Shown here: positions 1-10,908 of the stretch, one piece after another | Layout: each line of letters begins with the position of its first letter | How positions within the stretch are numbered: position 1 is the first letter of the stretch | Source of the DNA: Tubulanus polymorphus | Taxonomy: Eukaryota > Nemertea > Palaeonemertea > Tubulaniformes > Tubulanidae | DNA: 64,000 nt | Direction of reading: 5' to 3' | Assembly (NCBI RefSeq): GCF_964204645.1 | Contig: NC_134032.1 | Span: 6,011,175 to 6,075,174 of the forward strand | The notes under the pieces: model-generated | Seen by the model: only the letters and a program-made list of their open reading frames with translations | What the model was told of the DNA's origin: nothing | Databases searched by the model: none | Program-made: the position numbers and the translations under genes

Positions 1-1021
1 ACAGTAAAGCTCAGTACCGGTAGGCCTAAAGCCGCGTCAAACTCGATAAACACTTCAAGCGACACAGCGAACGATCCCTTTCCCCCACAGCGAACGCTTA
101 CTCCGAATGTCAAGTGTGAGTCCAGCATACGGATAGGAGTGTGTTATATACTTGTATTTAGTAAACACCTTGTGCATTTGACAATGATCGGTATGTACTG
201 TAAGAAATATAGAGTATTGATGGTATTGATATAGAGGTTGAAGCCCGCGGCCGAATAAAGTAATATATTCTTTTATTTTGATACCTCGTCGACATAACAG
301 TTTTTCTCCGCTATATCTCTTCGGCGTGTTTAGTTTAGGCCTACGATTCCCCGGTACACTAAAGATTTATCTTAGTAAATACACGGTTAATTCGGTAAAG
401 AAAAATAGAAATTGTTGTACTAACTCCTTGAAACCCGCAGCCAAATCACTGGTAGTAATAAATTAATTTAATACTCGATTTGATTCTCATGATGAGGAGA
501 AACTCGCAGCTGATCCCCGGAACGACGTAACACACGTCGATTCGTCGATGTTTACGGCTCGACAGTGCTTTTAAAATCTAAAGTAGTAAATTTCCAGTGT
601 ATCGGTAATATGATTTGATGAGGAAAATGGGCTATTGTAAAAATCACTGTTTGAAGACCGCGACTGAATTTGAAGTCTGCGGCAATAAATTAGTTCATTT
701 ATACTTGAATTGATAATCGAAGTGACAGTCGGCCTGCGGGTTGATTTCGGGATGATGACTCGAAAAACATGTCGCCCCATTGAATGGGGCTAAATTTTCG
801 ATGTTTACGGCCCGACAGCGCTTTTGTAACGATGATTCGTGAAAAAACACGCGGGCTATTTGTAGATCTCAGTAAGCTGAACGATATTATATGGATTGTA
901 TATGAAACAGCGGTAAGGTAACAAAGCCTATGTTCTTTTGGTAAAAATAGTGTGGAAGAAATAATAATAATAATAATCACGCGGATATCAATAGGGTTTT
1001 CTGTGAAATAACAGAAAACCC
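1..1021. mobile_element. Helentron-like non-autonomous element (HINE type), 3' part
   Basis: The right end shows three features in order: a degenerate internal tandem repeat, an (AAT)n microsatellite at 961-977, and a terminal hairpin at 994-1021 with GGGTTTTCTG pairing with CAGAAAACCC over an 8-base loop. This layout is known from Helentron-associated elements (DINE-1, oyster pearl/CvA). A second element at 5294-5797 ends the same way. The left end is outside the window or not recognisable. The element cuts into the N-terminal zinc-finger codons of the Polinton DNA polymerase, so the Polinton's left terminus lies beyond it. The class is inferred from structure; no Rep/helicase gene is present. 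Confidence 0.55.
241..880. repeat. Degenerate ~250-bp tandem repeats inside the 5' element
   Basis: The block CGATGTTTACGGCYCGACAG occurs at about 546 and again at about 800, 254 bp apart. The block beginning near 'gaaacccgc / gaagaccgc' followed by 'aataaatta' occurs at about 241, 428 and 651. The units are diverged, and no coding frame is shared between them. Confidence 0.5.
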
Positions 1022-2544
1022 AAAATATGACACATGTAATCAATCATTCAGTAACAAAAGATATTATAAAGAACATTTAAAGTCTAAAACGTCATATTAG
1101 AAATATGAATAATGATATTTTAGGTGAAGATTATTTTGATAATGATAATGATAAGAAACAGAAGACAATTAAAAGAATAGAAAATAAAATAAACAATAAA
1201 AGGCTATACATGGAAGATGTAAGAAATTACATTAATTCATAAGATAATAGAAAAGAAATAGAAATAACCGAAGCATTTAAAAGCGATATTGGACCAGCTG
1301 CTAGTGCATTTAAATTTCATAAAGGTAAAACATTAGAAGAAAATAAAAAATATTTTGAAAATATGAAAAATATTAAAAGAATAATTACTGATGTTGAATA
1401 CCCTAAAATTAGTATATCTTCTAAAGTAAAATTTTTAAAATCTGAAGATAAACCAAAATATAATATGAATTCCCATCCACAACATATCATATCTAAACAA
1501 CACATAGATGATAGATTAAATAAATGTTATAATGAAATAAAAAGTAAAATAGAAGAGAAATATTTTGAAGGATCAGGTTTAATATTTGATGAAATAATAT
1601 TTATGACTTAACAAAGTTAACTAAATCAAAACCAATTGATGAAAATAATTTATCATATTATATAAAGATGATAATATAAATGGATCAAGTTATATCAAAT
1701 TACCATTTAAAACTAAAGCTGTTATAAATGTACAAAATGAAGATGATAAATGTTTTCTATGGTCAATTATAAGTTGCTTACATCCTGCAACTGATAATTT
1801 GTAGAATATCAAATTAGAAATCATTTGAAAATAATTATAAGATAGACAATTATCCTGTTAGAATTAAAAATATCCCAAAAATAGAAAGAGATAATAATAC
1901 ATTGTATAAAGATAAATGTGTTTGATTAATCAAATTACCAAAAACAAAAGGCAATAAAATTGAACATTTTACATTAGAGCCTTTATACCTATCAAAAGAT
2001 TATGATTCAAATGGTGTTATAGATATATTATATTATGAGAAACATTATATGTGGATTAAACAAATTATTAAACAATTTATTTTTAGAACAGAAAATGATC
2101 ACCATAAAATATATCTATGTAGAAAATGTATAACTAAATTCAATAATGAAAGGGCATTATTAAATCATAAGCAATTATGTGATAATCATGATTATTGTAA
2201 AATAGTTTTACCAAATGAAAAGGATAAAGTATTAGAATTCAAAAATATAATTACAAGAATAAAGTGCCATTTGTAATATATGGAGATTTTGAATCATTAA
2301 ATAAAGAATTAACTGATCAAGATTGAAAAGAAATATGTTATAAAAGAAAGAAATTAAATTCTAATGAAAATGATGTAATTGATTATTCAGATCCTCTAAT
2401 AACAAATACTATTAAAAAGATTCATCAATCAGCTGCAGCCTTTGGATTATATATAAAATCTGATTATCCAGAACTAATTAAAAGTGAATATTATCATTAT
2501 AGAAATGAAAATGTTATCAATCATTTTTGTGACTTATTAATTGA

Positions 2545-2695
2545 CGGTTCCTGAACTTCGCTGAAAAAGCTGAAACGCTGAAATGCCGAAAATAAAACGC
2601 TGAAATTTCAGGGAATTTCCGAAAAACGCTGAAATTTCAGGGAATTCCCAAAAAATGCTGAAATCGTGCTAGGAACCGACAATACACCTTTTGAA
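2545..2695 (+). repeat. Left terminal inverted repeat of the MULE-like element
   Basis: It matches the reverse complement of about 4712-4859 with scattered differences. It contains two consecutive copies of a GCTGAAATTTCAGGG block and ends in ATCGTGCTAGGAA, which also occurs complemented at the right arm. Confidence 0.8.
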
Positions 2696-4711
2696 TTTTT
2701 TCCGGGCCGGAACCGCTGCCGGGTCCTGAACCTTTGCTTTTGTCTCTACCTAAATTTTGGTTATACAGACATGCATAAACAGTATGTATCAAAACCCTAT
2801 CACAACCGCACAAGCCAACTTCAAACACTATGCTGAATATTCCAAGAATGTGGTTTACTTCTACAAGACAAAAAAATCGTATTTGAACATTTCAATGTAT
2901 ATAAAATATGATTAGGAGAACCACTTTTCTTTTGTCAACACGTCACACATGACTATGGGCGACTGTGGTGTTCTCTGTTGGAGACTGAAGGTAAGTTAAA
3001 TTTGATAGCTAGTTATAATGATGATACGGCTTTTGGACAAAGGGGATCTTACTTAATTTCTTTTTAATTCATAGTGCGCATGGAATAGATTTAACAATTG
3101 CAAATAATGTATTTGCTGTGGAGAGAAAATCATCAGGTTTTGTTAAAGAAATGACATAGCATCTGTTAGATACATTTTTCTATCTATAAAAGGAGGAATC
3201 ATGGACCAATTAAGTTGATTTGCTAAGATGGACATGCAGATACCGAGAAAAGACTTCTTGTAGCAGCAGTGATTATATTTCATGCAATCAGATGCCACCA
3301 GTGAACTTCAACTGTGAAATTTGCAGCAGGGATAGCTAAACGACACAATTTTAAAAAATAAAATAAAACGAACGCTATTTCAGTAATAACTTGATTCAAC
3401 CAGAGAAAGATAAGTCGACAGCTGATGTACAGTAGTACCCCGCCTTACTTGGTTTTCCTGGGACAAAATGTGTAGTCTTTAAAAGTTAAGCGATATTCCG
3501 AGGTAACAAAGGGGATTTCAATAGAATACCAAGCAATGGACCCAGAATTCAAGCCCAAGCTAAGCGAATCTGTGGCTTTAACGCTTGATTCGGATAAAAT
3601 GTAGAACTGATTTCTTTTATGTATAATGTATAATGTATAACTTAAGCTGTTAATTAATATAGTTAGATAAGCGTTCAATCATTGGATCTTTCTTGTTGAC
3701 TCGTTTTATTTTGAGAGTTTAGAGTTCCAGTTAATCAACAATGTGCAGTGCCTAGCCTTCATCTACACTAAAGCCAAGCCTGTGTATGGAAAAATGTTGT
3801 TCGACTCTCATAGGCCAGACAAATCGGGGTATGAATGCAGATGGTAGTCTCCAGCAACTTGAGAAAGTTGCCCAAGTTTTGACCTCTACCCGGGGACGAT
3901 CCTTTAAGGCCTCCCAGTAGAAAATGTAGAAATATGAAACCCAATCAAAGCTATGCTGAGTACAATGACAGTTGAACCTTTATTTACGAATTTCAATGAC
4001 ACCGATAATAAAATCGAAATAACCAAATTTCGATGCTAGCACTTATTATGGGTTGTCAGGTTCAGCCTAACTGTACTTTCATTCAACTACTTCTTGTATG
4101 AAACGTAGAAATGAGAAGTTGCAAGGAATACAAGGGTTGCAAGGAGTACCAAACAATAATAAAAACAATTGAGAATTAGAATTACTGTAGTTAAGTGTTT
4201 ATTCAAATGAAGTGAAAACTTCATTGTTAGCTCATACAACATACATGCACATAAAACAATAACAACAATTTATATCATGATGCACAGACAAATGAAAGTA
4301 AAATATTATTTATTTATTTTCCATTTTGGGGAAGCATGATGGTAGTTTTTGGAACTGCAGTTTGAACTAATTTTTGGCTAGTAAGTATCCTGTTATACAG
4401 TTTGTCCTGAACAATTATTGTTCCTCCTGATTCAACTGATGATTCCGGCTCTTCTTGTCAATGAAATGAGGTCCTCCATCAATCGATCAAAAGTTGAGCT
4501 CAGACCACTCTTCTTCGCTCTAGCTACTTGGTCCGGCCATACGCATTTTCAAGCTACTAACCTATTAATTGTGGTCTGATGCCAGTTGAAAATGTTGAAG
4601 GGAGCCGAAGACAACGACCTTGTAGGCGTATCTGTATAACCCGAAAAAATCGGTAAAGACTAAAGCACGGTTTAGGTCCCGGCAGCAGACATCGGGCCCG
4701 AAAAATTTTTC

Positions 4712-4859
4712 AAAACGTGTATCGTCGATTCCTAGCACGATTTCAACGTTTTTCGGGAATTCCTTGAAATTTCTTCGTTTTTCTGGAATTCCCTGAAATT
4801 TCAGCGTTTTATTTTCAGCGTTTCAGTGTTTCAGCTTTTTCAGCGAAGTTCAGGAACCG
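4712..4859 (-). repeat. Right terminal inverted repeat of the MULE-like element
   Basis: This is the complement of the arm at 2545-2695. It ends ...CAGGAACCG next to the 9-bp duplication ATTAATTGA at 4860-4868. Confidence 0.8.
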
Positions 4860-5293
4860 ATTAATTGAGTATGAAATAAAATTTAATGAAAAGTTAAATG
4901 AAAATAAAGAAATAATTATGACAGAAGAAGAGAATGAATAATTTGAGTTTGCTGATAAATGTTATTATTGTGAAAAGACATTTAATTTTAGTTAATAAAA
5001 AGTTAGAGACCATGATCATTTGAATGGAAAGTTTAGAGGTTCAGCACATGAGAATTGTAACTTACAAGCTAAGAAAATTAACTTTTTTCCAGTTATATTT
5101 CATAATTTATCAGGGTATGATGCACATTTATTCATCAAGCAACTGTGCCATAAAATAGAAGAAATCAATAATGAAATAGAAAGAGTAAATTCAAATAGAT
5201 CAAACGATAAAATACCAACATATAAATAGTTCATTAGATAATTTATCAAAATCATTAGTTGATGATGAATTAAAAATATTAAAACAACAATAT

Positions 5294-5797
5294 AGCTGCA
5301 AAGCAGCGATAACGGGTTTTCTGGATGCATGTGATCGAAAGGAAAAATTAATTACCGGGTATTCGATGGAAAAAATAAAATGAGATGATTTTGATATTAT
5401 CGGAGCAATCCTCTTTTTGGTTGAATGGTCTAACCCCAGTATAGTCCCCCGTGATTTGGAAATTCTCGGAGCCCTCCTTTATTTACTTACTAAATGACGT
5501 CACAAACTGTTATTTCGCCGGTGCTTGTTGTCGAACAATTCTATTCAATTCTTTATTTACAGTAACCTAATAAGTAATTTTAAGTTTCAAATAGGATGGA
5601 AAGTACATTCAGACAATCTGTTGGTTCAGAGAGACCGTTATTACAGTATCAATTTATACATTTCGTTTCGAAGCTGTCAGTTGCCGAATCTGAATGAAGA
5701 TGAATTTTATTTGACGAAATCGGCGGAAAATATATAATAATAATAATCAACAGAATTTCAAGAGGGTTTTCGACGAAAGTCAGAAAACCCTAATTAT
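5294..5797. mobile_element. Helentron-like insertion in polB
   Basis: About 504 bp starts with GCTGCAAAGCAGCG and an early GGGTTTTCTGG. It ends with an (ATA)n stretch at 5737-5749 and a hairpin at 5765-5790 (GGGTTTTC pairing with GAAAACCC). The same terminal arrangement is seen at 961-1021. The exact ends are ambiguous by a few A/T bases. Deleting it joins two polB segments in the same frame. No rolling-circle replicase is encoded. Confidence 0.6.
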
Positions 5798-7109
5798 CAA
5801 AATAATGATGATTTTCAATTAATGAGATATAAAGGAGCAATTCCATATTCATTATATAAAAATCATAATTATTTCAATATAACTAAATTATTAAAAGAAC
5901 AATTCTACGATGAATTAAAAAATGAATATATTGAAGATGAAGTCTATGATAGAACATTGAATATTTGGAATCATTTTAGAATGAAAAATCATGGAGAATT
6001 AGTAGATTTGTATCTAAAATCAGATGTGTTATTATTAACAGATATATATGAAAGGTTTAGAGATGTAAATCTAAAATATTTCAATATTGATCCTTGCCAT
6101 TGTTATTCTAGTCCGGGTTTAACTTGGGACTGTGGTTTAAAATTTACAGATATAAAAATGGATTTGTTAACAAATATAGATCAATGATTATTATTTGAAA
6201 AATCTATAAGAAGAGGAGATGCGGGTGTATTAGGTGATAGATATTTCAATGTAAATGATAACGCTGGATATAAATTATTATATATAGATGCAAATAATCT
6301 ATATGGTTGGGCAATGATGGAACCAAAACCTTATGGAGTATTTGAAATAAGTGAAGTTTTACAACATGAAAATAATGATAAATTTGATTGGAAGAAAAGA
6401 ATTCTAGATATTGCAGATGATTCAGATACTGGTTACTTCTTTGTTGTAGATTTAGAATATCCTGAAAATATTAAATTTAAATCTAGAAATCTAGCATACT
6501 GCCCCGAACATAAAACTGTTACGCATGAAGAATTATCAAATTATCAAAAAAGAATTAAACCTGAAAATCATATTCATACAGAAAAGTTAATGGTTACTCA
6601 GGAAGATAAATATAATTATGTAGTGCATTATAGAATGTTGAAGTTTTATCTAAATCAAGGAATGATTCTAAAAAAAGTACATAGATATATTTCATTCAGT
6701 CAATCTAAATGGTTAGAAAAATATATAGATTTTAACACCAAACAGAGAACTAAAGCTAAAACTGATTTTGAGAAAGATTTCTTCAAGTTAATGAATAATG
6801 CATTCTATGGTAAGACTTGTGAGAATATTAGAAATAGAAATGATATCGAGTTAGTTAGTAATGGTAAAAGAATTAGGCATTTACAAACATATCCTAAATT
6901 TATAGATAACAGAATATTTGATAAAAATTTAGCTGCAGTTAAAATGAGGAAAACTTCTATGAAATCTAATAAACCAATTTATGTTGGTGCTTCAGTTTTG
7001 GAAATATCAAAATTATTGATGTATGAATTTTACTATAACGTATTACAACCTCATTTTGGAGAAAAGCATATGGAAATCTTATATTTTGATACTGACAGTT
7101 ACATATTAA

Positions 7110-7743
7110 CCCTTTAAGACTTTGATACATATTTATATGTATCATATTCAAATTGCGTTAAAACTTTGATACATATAAATATGTACTTTGGCAAATGAGT
7201 AATTTTCTCTGGTAGGAACAACATTATTCAAACTCTGGAGATTCAAGGTCAATGTAAAGCATCAGGAAAACATTTTTATCAATATTTTTTTGAGTTCTAC
7301 AGGATTTTGAAGGATAATATCATATAGTAGAACTACATCTCATGTGACAATAAGTGACCCTACATTCTTCGACTCAGACACTAGTAATTTAGACAGTGAT
7401 AGTGATGATATTATGCATTTTATTGATGGAAATAGCTGTCTAGTAGTCAAAATAAACATTCTACACCTTTTCTTAGTATATAAATTTTCTAATGATAATG
7501 TCCAGACCCAGGTTTTGCTCGCTACCCATACATGCCCAATTTTGCTTTCAATAACCCTAAAAAACAAAGGGCGCCCCTGCTAGAAAAAAAGTAAACAGAA
7601 ATAAAGTAGATCTATATATTACATCTATTTGCAGATATCCTATAATTTATAGAACTTTATTCATAACAGGTGTTTTAGAGCTTTGTTTGGACTTGTTCCG
7701 TGAAAAAATATCTAAAAATGTCCATGATAAAATTATTAAAGGG
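7110..7743. mobile_element. piggyBac-like element in polB (TTAA target)
   Basis: The element is flanked by TTAA on both sides (7106-7109 and 7744-7747). It begins CCCTTTAA and ends TTAAAGGG, the canonical piggyBac target and tip. The insertion lies three codons after the DTDS catalytic motif of polB, and removing it with one TTAA restores the frame. Near the left end are paired TTTGATACATAT repeats. A short acidic frame (from about 7344) resembles the acidic N-terminus common in piggyBac transposases, but at 634 bp the copy cannot encode a full transposase. Confidence 0.8.
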
Positions 7744-8289
7744 TTAAAGATAAAAACTAATAACGTAACAGATGATTTAAAAACATAAAAACATCATTTT
7801 GATTTCAGTAACTATCCAAAAGCTGATGAATTGTTTAACAATGATAATAAAAAGGTGCCCAGGAAGTTTAAGGATGAACTAGGAGGTGAAGAAATGATAG
7901 AGTTTATTGGAATTAGATCTAAAATGTATTCATATAAAACTAAAACTCATGAAGCTAAAAAGTTAAAAGGAATTACCAAAAGTGTAGTAGAAAAAAATAT
8001 TCATTTCAAAGATTACATCAATTGTATATTTAATGAAGAAGTCAGAAAACATAAGATGAAATGTTTAAGATCTGAGTACCACGAGATGTATATTGTAGAA
8101 ATAGAGAAGATAAGTCTAAACCCATTTGATGATAAAAGATATATTTTAGATGATGGAATTCATACAGGTGCTTATGGTTGCAATTTAGATGAATACTTAA
8201 AATTTAAAAGAGAAGAAACAAAAGAGAATGAGATTATGAAAAGGTTTATTACATGTTAATTCAATTTTAATAAAAAATATGTTATTAAA

Positions 8290-8643
8290 ATGTAGAGTAA
8301 ACAAGCACACAGTGAGAACAACAAATCATTTCTAGATAGGATAAAAGATATCACAAATGCTAAATCTGTAGATTATAAATTTTAGAAGTTAACAGAATTA
8401 ACAATTCATAAGAAATATCTAATTACAAATATTGATACAGTTTCTAACAAATATGGAGATAAATTAGTTATTCACTTAGAATATGAAGGATTGAAAGGAA
8501 ATAAATATAAATTCAGAACATATTTACCAGATAGATTTCATAGATTATCAAGTGAAGATTTAGAAGAATTATGTTCAGGTGATTTCTATTTCATATACAA
8601 AGGTAAGAATGAAAAAGGGCACCATGAAATAGATTTCGAATAA
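8290..8643 (+). pseudogene. Small conserved Polinton protein, about 117 aa
   Basis: The frame directly downstream of polB opens at ATG 8290 but is followed at once by TAG, and has a second TAG near 8382. Otherwise it is continuous to TAA at 8641. The C-terminal half alternates beta-like segments (KYLITNIDTV, DKLVIHLEY, KFRTYLPDRF) and ends acidic. That pattern could be a compact beta-barrel such as an OB fold, which is inference only. The position next to polB would suit a replication accessory protein. I do not recognise a named family. Confidence 0.5.
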
Positions 8644-8657
8644 AATATGTAAAATAA

Positions 8658-9414
8658 ATGGTAGAATTAAAAGAATACAGAATATTTGTTGATTCTAGAA
8701 GACTTACAAATTATAAATCACATAATTTACTAGTACAATTAGATAGAGAATTTAAGAATTGTGTAGATTTAAATTAGTAAATGTAAGTTTATGTAATTCT
8801 TTTTATAACATATCGAATAAAACTATTGAACATGGAGCCTTTTTAATTTTTGATAAAAATAAAAATGAATGGTCCTATATAATATTTAAAACGGGGTTAT
8901 ATATTTTAGATACATTATCGCAAGAAATAAATAGAAAAGTCTGGCACAAGTTAGGTAGTAATTCCGGGTTTAGTATTAGATTTTTAAAAAGTGAGAGTTC
9001 TGATTAAATAAAGATAAGGTTGTCTAATAGTGAAAAACATAAATTTATGGTAAAAAACCTATAGCTAAACTGTTAGGAATTCCACCAGATAGATCTTTTA
9101 CACATATTGATGCTACAACAAACTTAATACCTTACACACATTTTTATATTTACTGCAATTTAATTGACCCTTTAAAAACTTTCGAAGCAACTAAAGATAT
9201 AACTAGTAATTCTAGTATATAAAATATTTTACCATTGAAGAATGTTAAAGAATTTGGAATGCAAATAAATTAAAATTTAACAGAATGTGATTTCAAACCA
9301 TGCATTCCTCAATTTAATAATTTTAGATTAGAAAATAGAAATCACAGTGGATACTTAATTGATTTAAAAAACTTTCCTGTAATTTATGAATTAGTTATAA
9401 GTTGTAAAGAGTAA
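8658..9414 (+). pseudogene. Candidate penton / minor capsid protein of the Polinton
   Basis: The reconstructed length is about 250 codons from ATG 8658 (context ATAAATG) to TAA 9412-9414. One frameshift lies near 8755, another near 9050, and in-frame stops near 9005, 9219 and 9272. The N-terminal part reads as a beta-rich domain containing KLVNVSLCNSFYNI, and the C-terminal part has THFYIYCNLID followed by more beta-like strands. Size, beta-rich character and place among the structural genes suit a single jelly-roll penton protein. This is inference from position and general sequence character, not a firm match. Confidence 0.42.
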
Positions 9415-9431
9415 TTTTTCACTATATAAAT

Positions 9432-9765
9432 ATGAATATAACTGTTGGACCGAGTATATGTTTTGGGTTTGATTTTAAACATGGTAAAGAAATGAGAATT
9501 AAACTAAATGATTACTGATATTAAACGTAAATCATTTAATAATGCATCAATGATTAATAAAGGAAATTATAATATAGAAAAGGTAATTGATTTAATTAGA
9601 ACACCATTAGAATATTATGAATTAAATGAAGATGGAATTATCGATGATATTAAAAACATATTAACTGAAATATATGATAATCATAAAAGTAGTAATGAAA
9701 TAAATGTTGAAATAATCATAAATAAGATAACTAAATATTTTGAAGATGGTAATTTTTTTGATTAA
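9432..9765 (+). pseudogene. Small unknown Polinton gene, frameshifted
   Basis: A short frame from ATG 9432 (after TATAAAT, with a T-run seven bases upstream) runs 28 codons to TGA. An overlapping frame from ATG 9508 to TAA 9763 encodes 85 residues, largely helical and charged. They are either one gene with a +1/-1 slip or two tiny genes. No family is recognised. The downstream gene begins four bases after the stop. Confidence 0.4.
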
Positions 9766-9771
9766 TAAATG
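9752..9771 (+). promoter_or_regulatory. Late-promoter-like site: T-run, 6 bp, TAAATG
   Basis: A seven-T run (9753-9759) is followed by six bases (GATTAA) and TAAATG at 9766-9771, whose ATG starts the next gene. The stop of the upstream gene lies inside the six-base spacer. Confidence 0.5.
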
Positions 9772-9989
9772 AGTGATAATAAGTGGATAATAAATGGATT
9801 ATATAATCGTGCCTTCCTATCATTTGGAGCTGTTGGTTATTCAATGGTATTAAAAAAGTATTTAAAATGGGAAGTGTTAATGTTGATAGATTTGATATCA
9901 ATGATATTTTGAAATTAACATTAGCAGTAACTTTATCTAATTTAACAATTGATTATTTGGAAAAACAAAAATATATTCCTCCTATATAA
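9769..9989 (+). pseudogene. Small hydrophobic Polinton protein, about 73 aa
   Basis: The frame starts ATGAGTGATAATAAG and ends TAA 9987-9989, with one frameshift near 9855. The product would have two hydrophobic segments (about residues 10-28 and 48-62) and end KYIPPI. Its stop codon forms the TAA of the next TAAATG. A small membrane protein of this size fits the virion-gene block. Function unknown. Confidence 0.45.
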
Positions 9990-9998
9990 ATGCGTAAA

Positions 9999-10014
9999 TT
10001 TTGTTAAATAAATG
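9999..10014 (+). promoter_or_regulatory. Late-promoter-like site before the 10012 gene
   Basis: A four-T run (9999-10002), a six-base spacer GTTAAA and TAAATG at 10009-10014. A second TAAATG lies just upstream at 9987-9992 and opens only a five-codon frame. Confidence 0.45.
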
Positions 10015-10435
10015 GCATCTGCAATTATAACTATTATAGGATCGGCAATTGTTAACGCTTTGGCATTTACTGGTGGTGGATATTTATTTAAACATATTGA
10101 TTAAAATGGATCATTATCAGAACAAAAAAGACATAATTTAGCATTAGAGAAATATAATATAGCTGCAGAAGAATACTGAGAAAAAAGATAAAACTATATG
10201 GATTACATTAACAAAGAATTACATAACCAGAAAATTACACATAGAGATTTTCAATCAGTTGATGAAGCTATGAGTTTATATAATGCAGTAACAAATAAAG
10301 AAAAATTTTATCTATACAAACCTAAATTATCAGATTATTATACACCAAGTAAAGAACAACAACAATATGAAATAATTTGGATTTATAGGTGGAACTGTTA
10401 TTGTATTATTTGTTTCATATAAATTTACTAATTAG
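10012..10435 (+). pseudogene. Polinton membrane protein, about 140 aa, broken
   Basis: From ATG 10012, an N-terminal hydrophobic segment (SAIITIIGSAIVNALAF) is followed by a glycine-rich turn and a charged helical region. A PKLSDYYTPS stretch follows, and then a C-terminal hydrophobic segment reached after a frameshift near 10378. In-frame stops occur near 10102, 10177 and 10189. The layout is a membrane anchor at both ends with a helical middle. I recognise the arrangement as recurring in animal Polintons, but no function is established. It lies between two other small membrane proteins. Confidence 0.5.
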
Positions 10436-10438
10436 TAA

Positions 10439-10457
10439 TTTCTTTTCTAAATAAATG
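10439..10457 (+). promoter_or_regulatory. Late-promoter-like site before the 10455 gene
   Basis: A pyrimidine tract TTTCTTTTC (10439-10447), whose last T-run ends five bases before TAAATG at 10452-10457. Confidence 0.42.
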
Positions 10458-10889
10458 GATGATAAAGTTGATAATATTGATATTATTCCTCATGATATAA
10501 ATAAAACTAAATTAAAATTATATTTAGAAAAACAAATATTAGAATTTGAAAATGACTTAAAGATAAAAAAGAAAAAATATTTAAAATCTAAAATTATATA
10601 TAATTTTATTATTAGTGGATCGGTTACAATTAGTTCTGTAATAACATTTCTAGCATTATTCTCACCATTAACACCTTTAGTTATCTCAATTGGAGCTTTA
10701 GGTTTAAGTTCAAGTGTATTAACCGGCATAAGTTCAAAATTAAATATAAAAAGCTATAAAGAAAAAATAAAATCTAATATAAAAGAAATTAATAAATTTA
10801 AAAAAAAATTAGATTATATAATAAGTTAAAATGGTAATATAACAGTTGAAGAACAAGATAAATTATTTAAAGAATTAATAAATTATTAA
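10455..10889 (+). CDS. Two-TM coiled-coil Polinton membrane protein
   Basis: The frame from ATG 10455 is open for 124 codons to TAA 10827. The same frame then continues to a second TAA at 10887, so the ancestral protein was probably about 144 aa. The order is an acidic N-terminus with SDS-like IIPHDI, a lysine-rich coiled coil (about residues 20-50), two transmembrane helices (about 52-75 and 77-92), and a second lysine-rich helix. The arrangement resembles SLATT-type two-TM proteins, but that is only a topology comparison. It is one of the least damaged genes in the element. Confidence 0.6.
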
Positions 10890-10908
10890 TTTTTTTATTA
10901 TATAAATG
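10890..10908 (+). promoter_or_regulatory. Late-promoter-like site before the 10906 gene
   Basis: A seven-T run (10890-10896), a six-base spacer ATTATA and TAAATG at 10903-10908. This is the clearest example in the window. Confidence 0.55.

Larger units (their letters stand above)
2545..4859. mobile_element. MULE-like DNA transposon in polB, 9-bp target duplication
   Basis: Inverted terminal repeats of about 140-150 bp begin CGGTTCCTGAACTTCGCTG at 2545 and end with the complement at 4859. Inside each arm a short block containing CGCTGAAATTTCAGGGAATT is repeated in tandem. The flanking 9-bp duplication is ATTAATTGA (2536-2544 and 4860-4868). A 9-bp duplication with long arms is characteristic of Mutator-like elements. 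No transposase is recognisable in the 2 kb interior, so it is probably non-autonomous. Removing the element plus one duplication restores the polB frame exactly. Confidence 0.75.
1028..8259 (+). pseudogene. polB: Polinton protein-primed family B DNA polymerase, interrupted
   Basis: This is the replicative polymerase of a Polinton/Maverick. Recognisable blocks in order are a truncated zinc finger near 1035, the GSSYIKLP block near 1682, exonuclease I (YGDFESL) near 2279, an RDHDHLNGKFRGSAH zinc-binding block near 5006-5050, exonuclease II (FHNLSGYDAHLF) near 5098, exonuclease III (YLKSDVLLLTD) near 6010, polymerase motif A (DANNLYGWAM) near 6285, motif B (KLMNNAFYGKT) near 6787 and motif C (YFDTDS) near 7084. 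The C-terminal block runs to 8259. Three transposons lie inside (2545-4859, 5294-5797, 7110-7743), and removing each keeps the frame. Independent stops (about eight) and several frameshifts make it non-functional. Its start is lost to the element at 1-1021. Family assignment is secure. Confidence 0.93.

Noticed and set aside
1-1043. Short frames in the first kilobase
   Set aside because: They lie in degenerate tandem repeats of a non-coding mobile element and are not shared between repeat units.
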